The notes below the pieces were generated by a model that saw only the letters and a list, made by a program, of their open reading frames with translations, did no database searches and had not been told where the DNA came from. Source: Thysanoteuthis rhombus (taxonomy: Eukaryota > Mollusca > Cephalopoda > Oegopsida > Thysanoteuthidae). From it: a stretch of 64,000 nt of DNA. Of this stretch, positions 43,006-56,049 are shown piece by piece. A program made the translations under genes and the position numbers. The stretch spans positions 17,610,703-17,674,702 of the forward strand of contig OY735203.1 in NCBI GenBank assembly GCA_963457665.1, written 5' to 3'. Every line of letters begins with the position of its first letter. Position 1 is the stretch's first letter.

Positions 43006-43097
43006 CATATATATATGTATATATATACGTATGTATATATGTGTCTGTGTATGTGTGTGCCTGTGTGATTGTGTGTGTGTGTATACATATATATATG

Positions 43098-43186
<89 letters not shown>

Positions 43187-43248
43187 GTATATATATATAT
43201 ATGTGTCTGTGTTTGTGTGTGCATGTGTGATGGTGTATACATATATAT
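42807..43248. repeat. About 440-bp mosaic of (AT)n, (TG)n, (CA)n and TATG/CATA units
   Basis: The longest alternating purine-pyrimidine stretch in the window. Seven overlapping open frames (up to 189 codons) on both strands are translations of the repeat, not genes. Confidence 0.95.
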
Positions 43249-44024
43249 GTGAATTGAGAGACAAAGGAGACTGTGATTAAGTCTAATCGAAAAAAACTTG
43301 TCCGTCAAATATAAAAATATTTATTTAAAAGAGAAAAAATGGTGTCGGGAAATAGACGCGTAGAATGTGCAACATAATTGTAAATCCACTTCAGCTGCAA
43401 AAACCAACTGCGATGAAAAATGTAGATGTACGACTCAATGGCATCTAAAAAATAAAATTTTGTTTTTCTCAATATTCTCTTGAAGCAATATATCATATAG
43501 AACAATCTATTTATATAATTTGAAATTTGCCGTATACGGTCAAATATATTTACGTGTATTTGAAATTAAAAAAATGATATGCTCTGAATAATCATGATTT
43601 TGTAATATTCTATTCAGGTTGATTATTTTGATGTTGTTCCGTTCTTCTACAAACTGTTATAAAAAAACTAATGTTCAATTTTTGTTTACACTTGGTAAGG
43701 ATGAGTTAGATGTATTGCAGTATTTCCAATAATTGGTGATTTTATAGAATCATAGATTGAATGCAAAAGGAGTATTATTGAAAGAAAACGGACTTTTGAG
43801 GGACATATCGCCGATTATGCGGTTGAATAGTAGCGATTACTACAGGAACACAAGCCTTTGCACGTATTGAGGCTCCTTTGATCATACATATACACACAAG
43901 CAACTCTCACACACAAACACGAAGTGTATGATAAATGAATTGAATATATTTGAATATCTCTGATAATCCAGGATTTCAAATCACAATTTTAAAAGTATTC
44001 GATACAATGTAAATTGGTATAATA
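43249..44024. other. AT-rich spacer, nothing recognised
   Basis: No motif seen. Confidence 0.4.
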
Positions 44025-44101
44025 TCTATCTATTTATCTATCTATCTTTCTATCTATCTATCTTTCAATCTATCTATCTATCTTTCTATATATCTATCTA
44101 T

Positions 44102-44158
<57 letters not shown>

Positions 44159-44160
44159 GT

Positions 44161-44221
<61 letters not shown>
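44025..44221. repeat. (ATCT)n-(AT)n-(CATA)-(AT)n microsatellite
   Basis: ATCT units with scattered TTTC variants, then two AT runs split by ACATATGTATACATAC. Confidence 0.95.
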
Positions 44222-44226
<5 letters not shown>

Positions 44227-45373
44227 AGATATGGAAACATGATCGGACAGAATCACTATGAATAGCAATGTATTATATCGAAACTCTCATTTGAGACAAC
44301 CCCGATCATTACACTTGATATATCATTGGCCCAGACAGCATAGATGAAATAAACAATGAAAGAATGTTTGAATTTTTCACTTGTCCTGGGAATCATTAAG
44401 CGTGTGTAACTGCTCGTGATGTAGGCAAAATCAATTCAACATTCACAGTTATAAAATTGTAGATACCATGGATCACATTTTATTTGCTTTTCCTAGACAA
44501 CATCATTGTGCAACAGTAAGTGTTAGATATGGATGGATTTATTCCCCTTGAAAAAAAAAACAAAAGAATATATGCATTATGCAGGTATTTTGAGGGTCTG
44601 CAGTGCTTGGCACCTTTTGGAGCCCCATCCAACATTCAGCAAGATTTGTCTATAGAAATGCAATGGGTTAACTTCTATTCGTAAACCTTTTCGTGCCACT
44701 CTATTTAGGAGTCAAAGAATATTTTAAAAAGCCCCCATATACTTTCACTTTAACTATAACACTGAGTGGCCTCTGTTCTGCCTCTACAGACAACAGGACG
44801 TCCTACCCAGGGCTCAGGAGGGTTGTAGAATCGATCGGACCCCCATTCGCTTTTTACACCGATATAGTAGTGTAAAGGGAGTAAAAAAATGAAGTTTGCA
44901 CCGGACTGGTTGCAGGAGCTTTCACAGCGAACTCTATTTGGGCCTCAAGCGGCTTTAAGAGGGCTCCACTCCCCAATAATAGATTTGTGTAAAGATTTTA
45001 AAAAAATCTTTTTTTTGTGAAAATGAATACGTACAGTGTGTAATTTGGCTGTTTTTTCCTTATCTCCTTATCGTTTCCCTGATGCTTCCATAAGCAATTT
45101 TATTATCATTTGTATAATATCAAGGAATGAAAAAGTGTTTTTCCGCCAAGTGACTCCTTCCCAAGGAACTGATATTATTTTCCATGAATTCCTACCTCTT
45201 TAAATGTTTACTAAACCCAGATTAATATGACTCAAGGCCAAAAGAATGGAATAGTTATTGTATAGCACTTCTCTTATTTGAAGGTACTGCATGTCTTCGA
45301 TATTAGCCTCCAATACTCTGTATCGAGCCTGAACATAGTTCGTGGATACTTAAAGGAAATTTGCTACTATACG

Positions 45374-45374
<1 letters not shown>
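44222..45374. other. Spacer, nothing recognised
   Basis: 44.58-44.98 kb is less AT-rich than the rest and has a 60-codon plus frame without a motif. A perfect 9-bp hairpin (AAAGATTTT, loop AAA) ends that block near 45.0 kb. Confidence 0.4.

Positions 45375-45444
<70 letters not shown>
45375..45444 (-). repeat. (GAT)n tail of retrotransposon (plus strand (ATC)n)
   Basis: About 23 perfect units that abut the 3' end of the minus-strand element at 45445-45850. Confidence 0.95.
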
Positions 45445-45850
45445 ATCTTTCAACGTCCGTCGTTGGACGTAGACCTTCCCCAGGATTCAGCACAATTCTC
45501 TATCATGGGCATCGCAGAGCCTGTATTTCCTGTCTAGTTCATCTCTCCATATTGTGTTCTGTCGGCCTCAGTTTCTTCTGGGGATCCATTTAGTGAGACA
45601 TGATGTCCATCAGTTGTCTTTCATTCTTGCAACATGGCCTGCCCATTGCCATTTGAGTTTTTTGATAGTTTCTATGATGTCACGGTCACCCATTTTATTC
45701 CTTATATACTGTACTGTCTTGTGGTCTCTCCATATAAGGTTGAGCATGATTCTCTCATGCGCACGCTGCATACTGCACAGCTTGCAGGTTTGTCTCTTGG
45801 TTTGGTATATTAATCATTGAGCAAGCTCAAAGCATGACTGTGTATGGCTC
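45445..45850 (-). mobile_element. RTE-like non-LTR retrotransposon, clean 3' fragment
   Basis: The best-preserved 3' end in the window. On the minus strand it reads 'VQRAHERIMLNLIWRDHK', 'TVQYIRNKMG', 'IIETIKKLKWQWAGHVARMK', then 'WTSCLTKWIPRR', 'WRDELDRKYRLCDAHDRELC' and 'ILGKVYVQRRTLKD', followed directly by (GAT)n. The K.W.WAGHVARM block and the GKVYVQ end define the family. Three or four stops (TGA, TAG) break the frame, so it is recently dead. The 5' end is lost upstream of the AQRAHE block. Confidence 0.85.
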
Positions 45851-46573
45851 TGGTCCAGATGATCACTTTCTCTCCACCAAAAGTTTTCAACTTCGATTTG
45901 CCTTTGTCCGATCCACAACAAAAACCTGAATCTAAAAACAAAAAGTGATCATAAACATAAAATACGCTAAAATTACTCGACCGGAAAATGAAAAGAGTTT
46001 TCGGAAACTTTTACCGGCAATGGCCAAATCTGCAATTGGATAGCAGCTGGGTGGTTGGTTGCCGGGTTAGATTTTGATGGAGCAAATTTCAACGGAAAAC
46101 AATGAACCCTGCGTGCAAGGTCTGAGTTTTAAGGGGGTGCACAAAACCAAGCGTTTTATGGGGTCTGTTGCCATGACCACAAATGTGGCTTTTCTTATGA
46201 ATGTGAATTTTACTGCTGTGGAGTCTTCCGAATTTCCAGTTCAAGATAGGTTTTATCTACATTTTATACGCATTTTACGGTCTCGTCTTTTGGCAGGAAC
46301 TTCATTGGAGATTGGATGAGATGGTAGAAGCTATCCTTGTGTGCATTATCTGGTATTTTCTGCTCACTTCAAGCAGGTCTGAAAGATATTTAAAGCTATT
46401 TAAACGTTGGCATTAAACTACTAATCAACATACGTCTCTCCATGAAAGCCTCCTTAAAACTTTCAAGAAAATCTACTTGGAAGTAGGAAGCCTGTTCTTA
46501 TTCAGCGAAGGTTACCATTGCTCAAAGGACTTTTCTTCCACTTCAACAACATTTTCATATGTTGCAATTTGAA
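45851..46573. other. Spacer, nothing recognised
   Basis: An 81-codon plus frame at 46074-46319 lies in a less AT-rich patch. No motif recognised. Confidence 0.4.
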
Positions 46574-46700
46574 CTTCTTCTTTTTCTTCTTCTTCTTCTT
46601 CTTCGTCTTGTCGTTGTCGTTGTCGTTGTCGTTGCTTCTTCTTCTTCTTCTTCTTCTTCTTCTTCTTCTTCTTCTTCTTCTTCTTCTTCTTCTTCTTCAT
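46574..46700. repeat. (TTC)n-(GTCGTT)n-(TTC)n microsatellite
   Basis: CTT units, five GTCGTT-type units, then about 75 bp of perfect CTT. Ser-, Leu-, Phe- and Lys-rich frames here are translated repeat. Confidence 0.95.
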
Positions 46701-46914
46701 TATTTACCCCGTTTCATTTCAAATATTTCTCCTGCAGTCTTTTCTTTCCAATTCTCTCCTCTTTTCCTTTCTCGTTCTCTATCGATCAGTTCCTTCTGCA
46801 ACTCACTTTTACACTGCTTCATCCTTTTTCCTTGCTTCTTTTTCAACTTACTCAGTACTAGCAATAATACCCGGCATCACCTCGGAGGAAATAACTGCAA
46901 ATATATCATTACTT

Positions 46915-47185
46915 TACCTTCCTTCACACCCTTAAAAGGGGGTTATTGGGAAAAAAAACCCCTCACTTCTGACTCCTAGAATAGCTCAAAAATGCTACTA
47001 GGGTTTTATACCTAACAGTTGAAAAAAAAACCCTCTGACTGTATTTTAGCCCTAAAAGTGGAAACAGATTTCATCCCCGGTTTTGACCCCTGAAAGAGGA
47101 AAAAATATTCCCCCTAAGATCGAGGAAAAATATTCCTCTCGATTTTTACCTCAAAAAGTAGAAGGAGTCGTTCCCCCATTGCAGC
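46915..47185. repeat. Second small array of the diverged 40-55 bp tandem repeat
   Basis: About five units of the same phrase found at 10.5-12.1 kb: a core like TTTTGACCCCTGAAAG, then an A-run, then CCCC or CCTC. Confidence 0.7.
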
Positions 47186-50100
47186 TCAAATTTCTCTGTT
47201 TGGGAGAAAAATCATTAACATGTAAAAAACAAACTGGCAAAAAAGACCAAGTTAAACAATTTGTCGATCACCCATACGTTTTTATCAATGATTTCTAATT
47301 TCGAAGTGACTGTAAACAAAGTAGTTGCAGTATTACTAACTGCAGTTGTTGTTGCAAGAGTAGGAGGAAAAGAAAATCAGCATCACCTTTCGTAAGCACA
47401 AACTTTTGAGAGGTTTATTTTTTATCAATAATCATTTATTGGATTTTAGAATAAATACATATTTTTTATTTGATAAACTGGTTTCAACTGAGTATATATA
47501 ACCCCTATTTGTAACTATAAATATTGCTCGAAATTGAAGAAATTACCTGACTTTGGCCATTCTTTTCAAACGATACTTTTCTACTCAGACAACATTTGAA
47601 AAAAAGAAAGCTCGATGCGACATCTATTGATCAGAAAAAATGTTATTTAAATGCTCACATTCTTTTTTCGTCTCCCTGTTGAGTACATAAACGGAACCGA
47701 GCGACCAGCCGCGTAATTGTGTCTCATAGAAATGTGTAGGGCATATTTACAAAAAATATTTTTCCAACGGATTAAGATTAAGAGTTCTACTATGACAACA
47801 CGTTAAAACCATTCGTCACTAGATATCTCCCTGACTATTTCGTTTCATTGTGTTGTTATGGAGTAATAAACTGATCCCTCCAAGATAAATACATCATCGT
47901 AACATGTTACTGGACCCAAAGTGGAGGATCACTTTTTTAAAAATCTTATGCAATGATAACTGACCCTTCTTAAATTATACATCCATATCTATTACTTCAA
48001 GTAACAAGGCTAGAGACCAGATTAGCATTCAATGTTTTGCATACAGAAACCGGAATTACATCAGAATGGATTGCTATAACAAGAAAAAGGTTTTGCTTAT
48101 TCAAATTAAACTCACGAAGAATTCATCAAGCAAGTCTTATTCACAACGCAACTAAGCATCTTGAGCAAACACTTCAATATATACCAAGATATCTGTTACG
48201 GTCAAATCGCTGGAGCCAAGAAATTGGAGTAGATTTAATTTCTATCACCTTTAAGTTACAGTGTATATACACATATTTTGACTATTGCCTTCCTCCGAAA
48301 AACAAGTCATACACTTCTGATTTTTTAATGTAAATTTTGAAGATTTATTTTTCATGCTCTCTGAATAACAAAAACACACTTTAGGGGCTCAACAAAAAGT
48401 AACTATCATCATTTCAAATTAAAATCGCTTAAATCGTCTGTTATTATTGTATTGGTAGTTTTTTTTCAAATTTACAAAGCAAAAACTATGCAATTTGAAA
48501 TGTTATTCAATTTACATTTTCCATTCATTTTATGGTGGTCCAATTTTTTTCTCGCTGTTTATGAACAAAACCATTGTTTAAATTGCAATCAATGTTTCCC
48601 TTCATTAGGTAAAACGAATTACTTATTGGCTATTCAAATATTGGGCTGTCTTTCATCAAGGAATTAACAGACACAAAAATAGTTAAATTGAATTTGAAAA
48701 CTGATATTCGAAAAGAAAAGTACATTTGTCGGCTAAAGTGCTAAAAATCAATTTCTAACTTTTGGTTTCACGAAAGTATCGACAATGTGTGACGACTCCA
48801 TATGTTTGGAGCTGTAAGTATCTGCTAGTAAGTATAAAGATATAATTATATCACACATTTTCACTTTTATCTACTTCTTTCTCTGGTTATCTCATTGTCT
48901 ACCCCTTTGTCCTCCATTTATTTCTACCATTTTAATTTATGCACTCTCTATTCTAAATGATTCAACTTTTTTCATCCCCTTTTTATTTCAGTGAGTGAAA
49001 AATGTTCTCATACATTGCAAACATTGTATTTCACCATACATTTTCAAAACTGACATAATTTCATTTGATGCTTCCTTATTTTTGTATGCAAATTCTAAAT
49101 GTTTAATTTTATTCATATTTCAATTTTTTTTGAATCTATCTTTTATTGATTATATCTGATCCAAGGATTTTTTTAATTTCGAAGCTATGAGTACAAAAAA
49201 AAAAAAAAATAGAAGCGTTTAGCAATTCATGGGATGATTTTCAAATTCGTAATATACATTTGTACTGGCTTATTCCACACTGATTTTTGTACCAATTTTC
49301 TTACTCTTCCTTTTTAGAAAAAAAATCATCTTTATCACCCTCCTTTTACCAACCAATCCGTCATCTTTTTTCTTTGAATAACTTTCATTTCATTTTCTGA
49401 TTTCTTCTTTTACTTTCACTTTCGTACTTTTTTGTGCTCGGTTTTCTTTGGTCTTTTATCTTTCCCCACAACGATTTGAACGCTTCCCTAGTTTGCTTTT
49501 TGTGATCATTGTTGCTTTTTCCTACGTTTTTTTCTTTTCAGATTTAAAAAAAAAAATCATCGATTCTTTCATTCTCTGTCCCCTATTCTATGAAAAAGAA
49601 ATGTCACACCCAAGTTGTGTCAGGTGCACCAGTTATCGTAATTAAAGTTAAACAACTTTGAGTCTTATCAGTGCCTAAGCAGATGGCCTACTGGATATAC
49701 CAGGTGCTGCAAATTGCTGCAGATCATATGAAGGGCCATAGTTGCTCTTATTATTCCTCCCAAGATAAAATTGGGCTGTAATCCTCTCTCAACAACACAA
49801 GCAAAGGGTTTACTCCCCTATCTCTGGATCCTCTGACTGACTTGGCTGAAAGTTGCATGAAATGATTGACCAAACGAAAAAAAAAAAATTATGAAAATGT
49901 AATCGAATCCAGAGTCAGATAGGTCGAGTAGCACTGGAGGTTGAAAGATCAAGATCTAGTGAATATCCAAGTCTGTTAACAAGGGTCCTACACTTTCTCT
50001 TTCTCACTCCCCAACTTTCTCGCTCTCACACTACGACTGATGTAGTCTGCACATCACAAAAGACCTTGTTCTATCTGATGGGATGGGTCAGGCCAAAGTT

Positions 50101-52621
50101 GTTTTATCAGGAACTAATTTTTCTTGCTAGCCGATTGAAATGTATTAAAGCTGTTATTTCTCGATATGATCTCGACACGTGTCTGACTTTTACACTCAAA
50201 TTACATGTTGATGCATCAATTCGAGGGTAGCTTCCATTACGCAACGGGGCCAAGGCATGATAGTCTTAACCTACATAGAAGAGGGAAGTAACATCTTAAT
50301 CCGTCGTTATATATGTTCCTATAATTGAAGAGGAAAAACCTGTTTACTATTATCACTTTCAGATACTACACATTGAAAAGGCCGTAGAATTGATCGACTG
50401 AACAATTCAAACACAAAAAACGTTTCCAATGATAGTGTTTGTGGAGTGCTGTGATCTGTTTCACTCTTTATGATACGTACAGGATCGACTCAGGGGACTC
50501 ACTTGAGGTATCTTGTATTTTCGGATAGTCACCCTTCCAGATACTGACAGTGCTGGATATTGCTCGATGATCCCATCACAATTGATGATTTGTCTACTGC
50601 GATACGCCCGTTACCATAACAAAATGTGGAGAGCAAAATGAAATTCACGAAAAGGCAAGTAAAATAACATAAAAATGACTAAGATGTGCACTGATAGTGA
50701 TGAGAAAGGTGATAAAATAGAATAAAAACTTAGGAGAAAAGAATATATCTATATAAATTTGATTATTGTAATGAGAAAGGAATAGACGTATGAATAATAT
50801 GAAGAGGACAAAAACAGGAAATCAAGAACAAGATAGAGAGACTGTGAATTTAGATCATAGACAAGACATCTACAATTGCAGATAAACGATGGACATTAGA
50901 TGGTGTAGCTATTTGAAATATGTGTGAAGTGCTCGTTAAAACGCAACGTGCACTACGTCAATTGAAGAATGGATGGATCGATGCATTAAATTCCATGAAT
51001 TATTTCTCGGCAAGTACTAATAGAATATACCAAGGCAGAAAATTACGATAGCCACTCACTCAAAATGGTTTATGAATCATGAGAAATAATGGAACAAATA
51101 AACTTGAATGAAAATGTATCATGTATAGATGCATAAATACGCAGACGTTGATATCATGCAGTCAACTCATGTTGGTTGATGTATTCTATCACGTTCTACC
51201 TAGCCAATGAATACAAGTATTGATACATAAGTGGCATATTCAGATGATGCTGTGAATAGACATCGAAAGATTTTTATTAAAAAAAAAATGATTGTGTGTT
51301 AATAAAAAATCAATTAAGTATTTGCTGTTTCGGGAAGTTACTTTGGTTCCTTGTTGATTGATATCACTTTGGTGGCAAGATGAATTATATCCGTATTATA
51401 CATACATGCTTTAAAATACGATGGTTGATCAATTATTCCGTAGCCTGATACGTCATTAGCTGAACCTTGATAAGAGATAATGTGATTAGACCTCGCAACT
51501 GAATTAAGTGCCTTGACAAAGTAGCGGACATCTTTAAATATAGATGAGTTTCCATCACAATGCTGCGCAGTTATTAGTGTACGTACGCATATACAAATAT
51601 AGATATAAGAAGAAAGAAAATGTTAAATGAAAGAAATTTTTCTTCAAATTGATCAAATAAACTATTTAACAACGATTTATAAAACCTGACCTCAACCCAG
51701 AAAAGAAAAATAAAGAAACAAAACACCCAACAAGAAAAAACAAAAAAACAAAAAACAAACATATAAACCATAGAAAGTGAAAAAGGGCAAGGAAAAAAGT
51801 CTATCAGAAAATTGTTTAACGTTGCCAAGGCGCAAAGAGGCTTCTCTCATAAACAAATCACCATGAACTTTAGCAATCTTCATAATTAAGTTTAGAGTGT
51901 TGTGTTTCCTTATACCGATGGAAGAGGTGATGAGTTGGGTGAACGTGTGGGGTGTTTAAGTAGGTTAATAGTTACTAAATAAGTTTAAGCAAAGAAATTT
52001 CCAATTTTACTTTGATTCAATGTTTTTATTTGTATACTTGGTTATATTTTGGCTGACAAGTGACTCCGCTGGTGGGCTTTTTGGAAATGATCCGAGAATA
52101 CTATGGACAAAGAATTCTAATTTGACAGCAAGTGGCTTACCGGTAATATTTACTCGGATGCAACTGTCATCTTAAGGTTGAACAGGGAGATTCAACCGGG
52201 ATATATTTATGTAAAGCCCCCTTTACTTTTAAAATTAGATATGAAACCTTTCATCTAGGTAGACATCTAAAACAATATTTCCAACGACGATTCCCCGTAA
52301 AGGCCCTAAACATACGTGTTCAAATGCTCAATAGTCACATCTCCTCTGGCCAGTTACTCCCCTTAACTCTAGGATTAGTATCATTCTATTGACTTTTCGG
52401 GCAATCCAAACATTACCATTTTTTTTTTTACCATAACAAATCATTGTACTAAGTTTTGCTTTTTCATTCATGAAGCATTGAAATGTATACGCGTTACAAG
52501 TTAGTAGTGGGGACACAGATGAGTGGTTGTGCGTCCGAGAGATATCTCGACATCGGTGAACTAGAATAGGTGACGTTTAGTACAAGCGTTAGTCAGGGTG
52601 GGGAGAGACAGCGATGTCTGG

Positions 52622-52623
<2 letters not shown>
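47186..52623. other. Long AT-rich spacer, nothing recognised
   Basis: More than 5 kb without a supported gene or TE. T/C-rich at about 48.88-49.0 and 49.3-49.56 kb, A-rich at about 50.6-50.85 kb. The best open frame (98 codons, plus, 48037-48333) has no motif. A weak A-tract ends a mixed-composition block at 49640-49890 that could be an old SINE, but I cannot place A or B boxes convincingly. Confidence 0.4.

Positions 52624-52690
<67 letters not shown>
52624..52690. repeat. (AT)n microsatellite
   Basis: About 67 bp of AT. Confidence 0.95.
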
Positions 52691-52694
<4 letters not shown>

Positions 52695-52763
52695 GAAGGA
52701 AGGCTTTTGTATTTATTTTTTATTTAAAAGTGAAGAGGTTGCTACACACCCACTTACACCCAC

Positions 52764-52796
52764 TTCACGCACACACGCATGCACACACACACATAG

Positions 52797-52861
<65 letters not shown>
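52764..52861. repeat. (CA)n-(TA)n microsatellite
   Basis: ACGCACAC/CA units then about 38 bp of TA, followed by four CTAT units. Confidence 0.95.
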
Positions 52862-52862
<1 letters not shown>

Positions 52863-54190
52863 CTATCTATCTATCCGTACGTTTGTTCATCTATCCACGA
52901 GCAAATTATTCAGGAAAATTTTTAACCCTTTATCCTATCTCTGTAGATACAAACAGATACATTTGAGTGTTACAATATCCATTGTTATTGACTGAATTAT
53001 GACCTAATAATTACTGACTTTTTTGCGTAACTTTGTGCACAAATCCTTAATTTTTTTGTAATATGTATAACAGAGCTAAACTGAAGATTTTCAAATGCAT
53101 CGAATACTATTGCTCATAGAAGCACGCACACAAAGACACATATCTGTGTGTCTGTATGTGTTTTATGTATGAATATATAGATTAATAGGTAAGTTTATTC
53201 AACCAGAAGTATCGGTGAAACATTATTGCTTTACGTCATTTTATCCAATTGAATTTTTGCCGAAATCAGTTAATACCAGAGATTTTCGACAAGTGATATA
53301 GCTGGTGCTGCGGCTCAGTCATAGTTTAATTATTGTTGCATGTTTCATCGTCTTACAAGTCATAAGGGGCTGAAGGTAACATATATATATAGAAGAACTA
53401 TTAACACTTTTATTATAGACTGAGTTAATCCGTTTTAACATAGATATTTACATATGCATGAAAGCTTTGCACTTAAACAATTCATACTATACTGACACAA
53501 AGCACTGTACGCGAAATGGTATAATTTTCAATATTCTAATTTGATTACGATACAATTTTTAGGAATAAAAAAAAACTCATTGTTGGATGATGATGCATCT
53601 TATTGCAGTACAAAGAGTACTATAGCTTTTCTTCAGAAAAGGCATATCGTCTTAATGAAACAGCAAGCTGTTCCGAACTCAATCCAATTAGAATTGATAA
53701 TGGCAATTCAAAAAAAGAATGGTTGATTACAAGCCTCTATCTTGCAGATCCTGTTGTCAACCGTTATCACAAAAAGTCGGAATCAGCTTGATAGAGAATG
53801 TTCTCATTAGTGGAGTCCATGTCCCCAAGAATACAGTCTAGTGTCGAAGCTCGAGGAGGAGCAATGATGTAGTAATCGTTCTTTTGTTTCTTTTTGTAAT
53901 CGATGGTTCCAAAATCTTCCAAATACATTGAGTGATAGGATATTTTTTTAACTATCTTTAATGTAAGATGGTGACGGCAGTCCTTCTCTTATAGTGTACC
54001 AATACATCATTTGTTCATTGATCACTGAATGTGAGCAGACATTTTCATGATGCATCTGGAGAAGTGAATATTTGACACTATCCGCAGTTACAGGCAATTA
54101 ACAAATTTATCAGTGTATAGTAATAATAATCATGGATGTACAAGGATAATAAATACACAATAAACAAACTATTTTCTTGGTGTATGAACA
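52862..54190. other. AT-rich spacer, nothing recognised
   Basis: No motif seen. Two overlapping 61-62-codon plus frames near 53.6 kb are unsupported. Confidence 0.4.
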
Positions 54191-54228
54191 TTCTGCTTAT
54201 CTTTTCCTGTTATGTTGTTACATTACAG

Positions 54229-54578
54229 AGAGAGATTAACACAACGATTAAACAATGAAACAAAAGTGTTAATCGTGAACAATGTGGCCGATTTCATTTA
54301 CTGCTTTGATTGGCAGTCTGTATAACTCACCCAGAAATTCGATATGTTCTAAATTTAGTATTAAACAAAATTATACAAAACAAAGGAAATTTTCAAGAGC
54401 TCACCTCGTATCCAACATTTTTTTTAAGAAGCTTACATCATCACAACAGCTACCCTCTTGCTTGAGCCACTCAAGCCAATTGTTGCAGAAGATGAAATTC
54501 AAACGATTAGTCCTGTTATCTATTTTCCTCAGATGGCTTTCGTTGCCATGTTTGATGTTTTATATACATATACACCTG
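54229..54578 (+). CDS. Speculative single exon with signal-peptide-like start
   Basis: A good splice-acceptor-like pyrimidine stretch ends in TTACATTACAG at 54228, and a consensus-like donor CTG|GTGAGTA follows 54578. Between them a frame is open from 54252. It has Met at 54282, and an internal Met at 54492 (A at -3) is followed by 'MKFKRLVLLSIFLRWLSLPC' and MFYIHIHL. This is a basic-then-hydrophobic stretch like a signal peptide or membrane anchor, ending in phase 0 at the donor. The frame actually continues to 54722 if unspliced (146 codons in total). There are no homologue, no partner exon and no domain that I can name. AT-rich DNA easily produces such hydrophobic frames. Confidence 0.2.
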
Positions 54579-54965
54579 GTGAGTAAAAGAAAAACATCAA
54601 TAAACCCAATGATTTATAAAATAAACTGCAAAGTAGACAGTGCACGACCTGATAATAAAGACGTAAAGATACTACTAATATACGTAAATACAATCGCAGT
54701 TCTAGGCAATTGGGGGAAATAAGCAAAAGGAGAACGTTATCATTCTATGTTCCCTCTCACTATGCTTTTATGACTGAAGTGAAAGAAGATTTGTGGAGCT
54801 GAGTCACACTTCTCAGGGAACAAGGTACGCACGATCGAGTTTCATCTAAAGCATATTCGATTTTTCTGATCTAGACTATATAACTATGATCTTAAAATGC
54901 GCCCTAGTGTCTGTGATAAATCAAAACAGAAATTATGCATGGGAATAGTAACCGTCAATTATCAT

Positions 54966-55545
54966 TTACAGCAGCAGCAGCGTCCATTGCTGGATATAGA
55001 CCTTACCAAAGATTCGCAAGACCTCTCTATTATGATCATTATAGAGTCAGTCCTTCTTGAATTCGGCCATCTTGTCACACCATCCAACTTTCTGTTGGTA
55101 AAATACTCACGTATGATCTCTGGGAATCAACGTTGTGAGTCGTGATGTCCATTGCTTGTTTGTCATCCTTACGACTCGTCCAGGCCATCGCCATTAGATT
55201 TTTTAAAGTATTCCTGTGATATCTTGGATTCCTGTCTTTTGTCTTATATACTGTGCTCTCTTACGATCTATCAGTTTGATGTTGGCCATGATTTTCTCAT
55301 GTGCACGTTGCATGGTTTTCTTGAGGGCCAATATTTTGATCATGTTCCATGTTCTAGCTTCATAAGTGACTATCGGTATGATACATCAGTTGTATACACT
55401 TCTTTTCAGGACTACAAGGGTTTGTATGCTTTTGGAAGTCGAGCTTGTTCTTCTGAAATTTCGACAACCCAGAGTGATTCTTTGCTTTTAAGTGACAGAG
55501 TTTCAATAAATGGCTGTGAAGTAGTTATCAACCAAAATAGACATC
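54966..55545 (-). mobile_element. RTE-like non-LTR retrotransposon, 3' fragment
   Basis: Minus strand, descending: a SKSIQTLVVLKRSVYN block, 'CIIPIVTYEARTWNMIKI', 'MQRAHEKIMANIKLIDRKRA', 'QYIRQKTGIQDI', 'WRWPGRVVRMTNKQWTSRLT', then 'QQKVGWCDKMAEF', 'NREVLRIFGKVYIQQWTL', ending at (CTG)4 (plus-strand CAGCAGCAGCAG at 54970). It covers the thumb and C-terminal block of RT in good order with only a few stops. The plus-strand 134-codon frame at 55152-55556 is its shadow. The tail is a short CTG run, not GAT, like the double tail at 32.3 kb. Confidence 0.85.
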
Positions 55546-55559
55546 TGCAAAACTAACAT

Positions 55560-55998
55560 ATAGCAATTGAATCTTCTGAATATATTTATTAAAATTAACA
55601 GCATAAAAAGATTGAAATAAAACTATATTCGGTATTAGAATAACCGTCCCGAAATCAGTATAACGGCGCTTCTATCACCGAAAATTATCTGTATTTTTCT
55701 GCTCTATTCCGCGTCAGTCTGTTTGAAAGAAAATATCGTGAAAGGAATGGAGTTAGATTTATCTCCCCGAAAGATGAATAACATTCTTTCTATATAAAAT
55801 GTTAACATATTACTTGCAGGCACTCTTTTTTATGCCCGAGATTAACGTTATACCAAGGTAATTTAAACAAATCGCTCTGCAGATATTCAAACAACGTGAT
55901 TGACCAAGATAAATAAATCAAATACACGAAAAATAATGAACCAAAGATTCAAGATTTGCCGCATATGTTGTAGTTCAGTTACTTTTTATGTTACAACA
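55560..55998. other. AT-rich spacer, nothing recognised
   Basis: No motif seen. Confidence 0.4.

Positions 55999-56037
<39 letters not shown>
55999..56037. repeat. (GAT)n microsatellite
   Basis: About 12 perfect units just upstream of a plus-strand retrotransposon fragment. It could be the tail of another, unseen element into which that fragment inserted. Confidence 0.95.
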
Positions 56038-56049
56038 AGGAGTAGTAGT

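Noticed and set aside
42711..43280. 189-codon open frame, one of the longest in the window
   Set aside because: Nearly all of it is translation of (AT)n/(TG)n/(CA)n units. Several other frames on both strands are equally open, and no non-repeat domain is present.
44690..44880. 60-codon plus frame in a less AT-rich patch
   Set aside because: No motif or splice context. It is shorter than chance frames nearby.
49640..49890. SINE candidate ending in an A-tract
   Set aside because: I could not place both A and B boxes, find a second copy in the window or see a target duplication.
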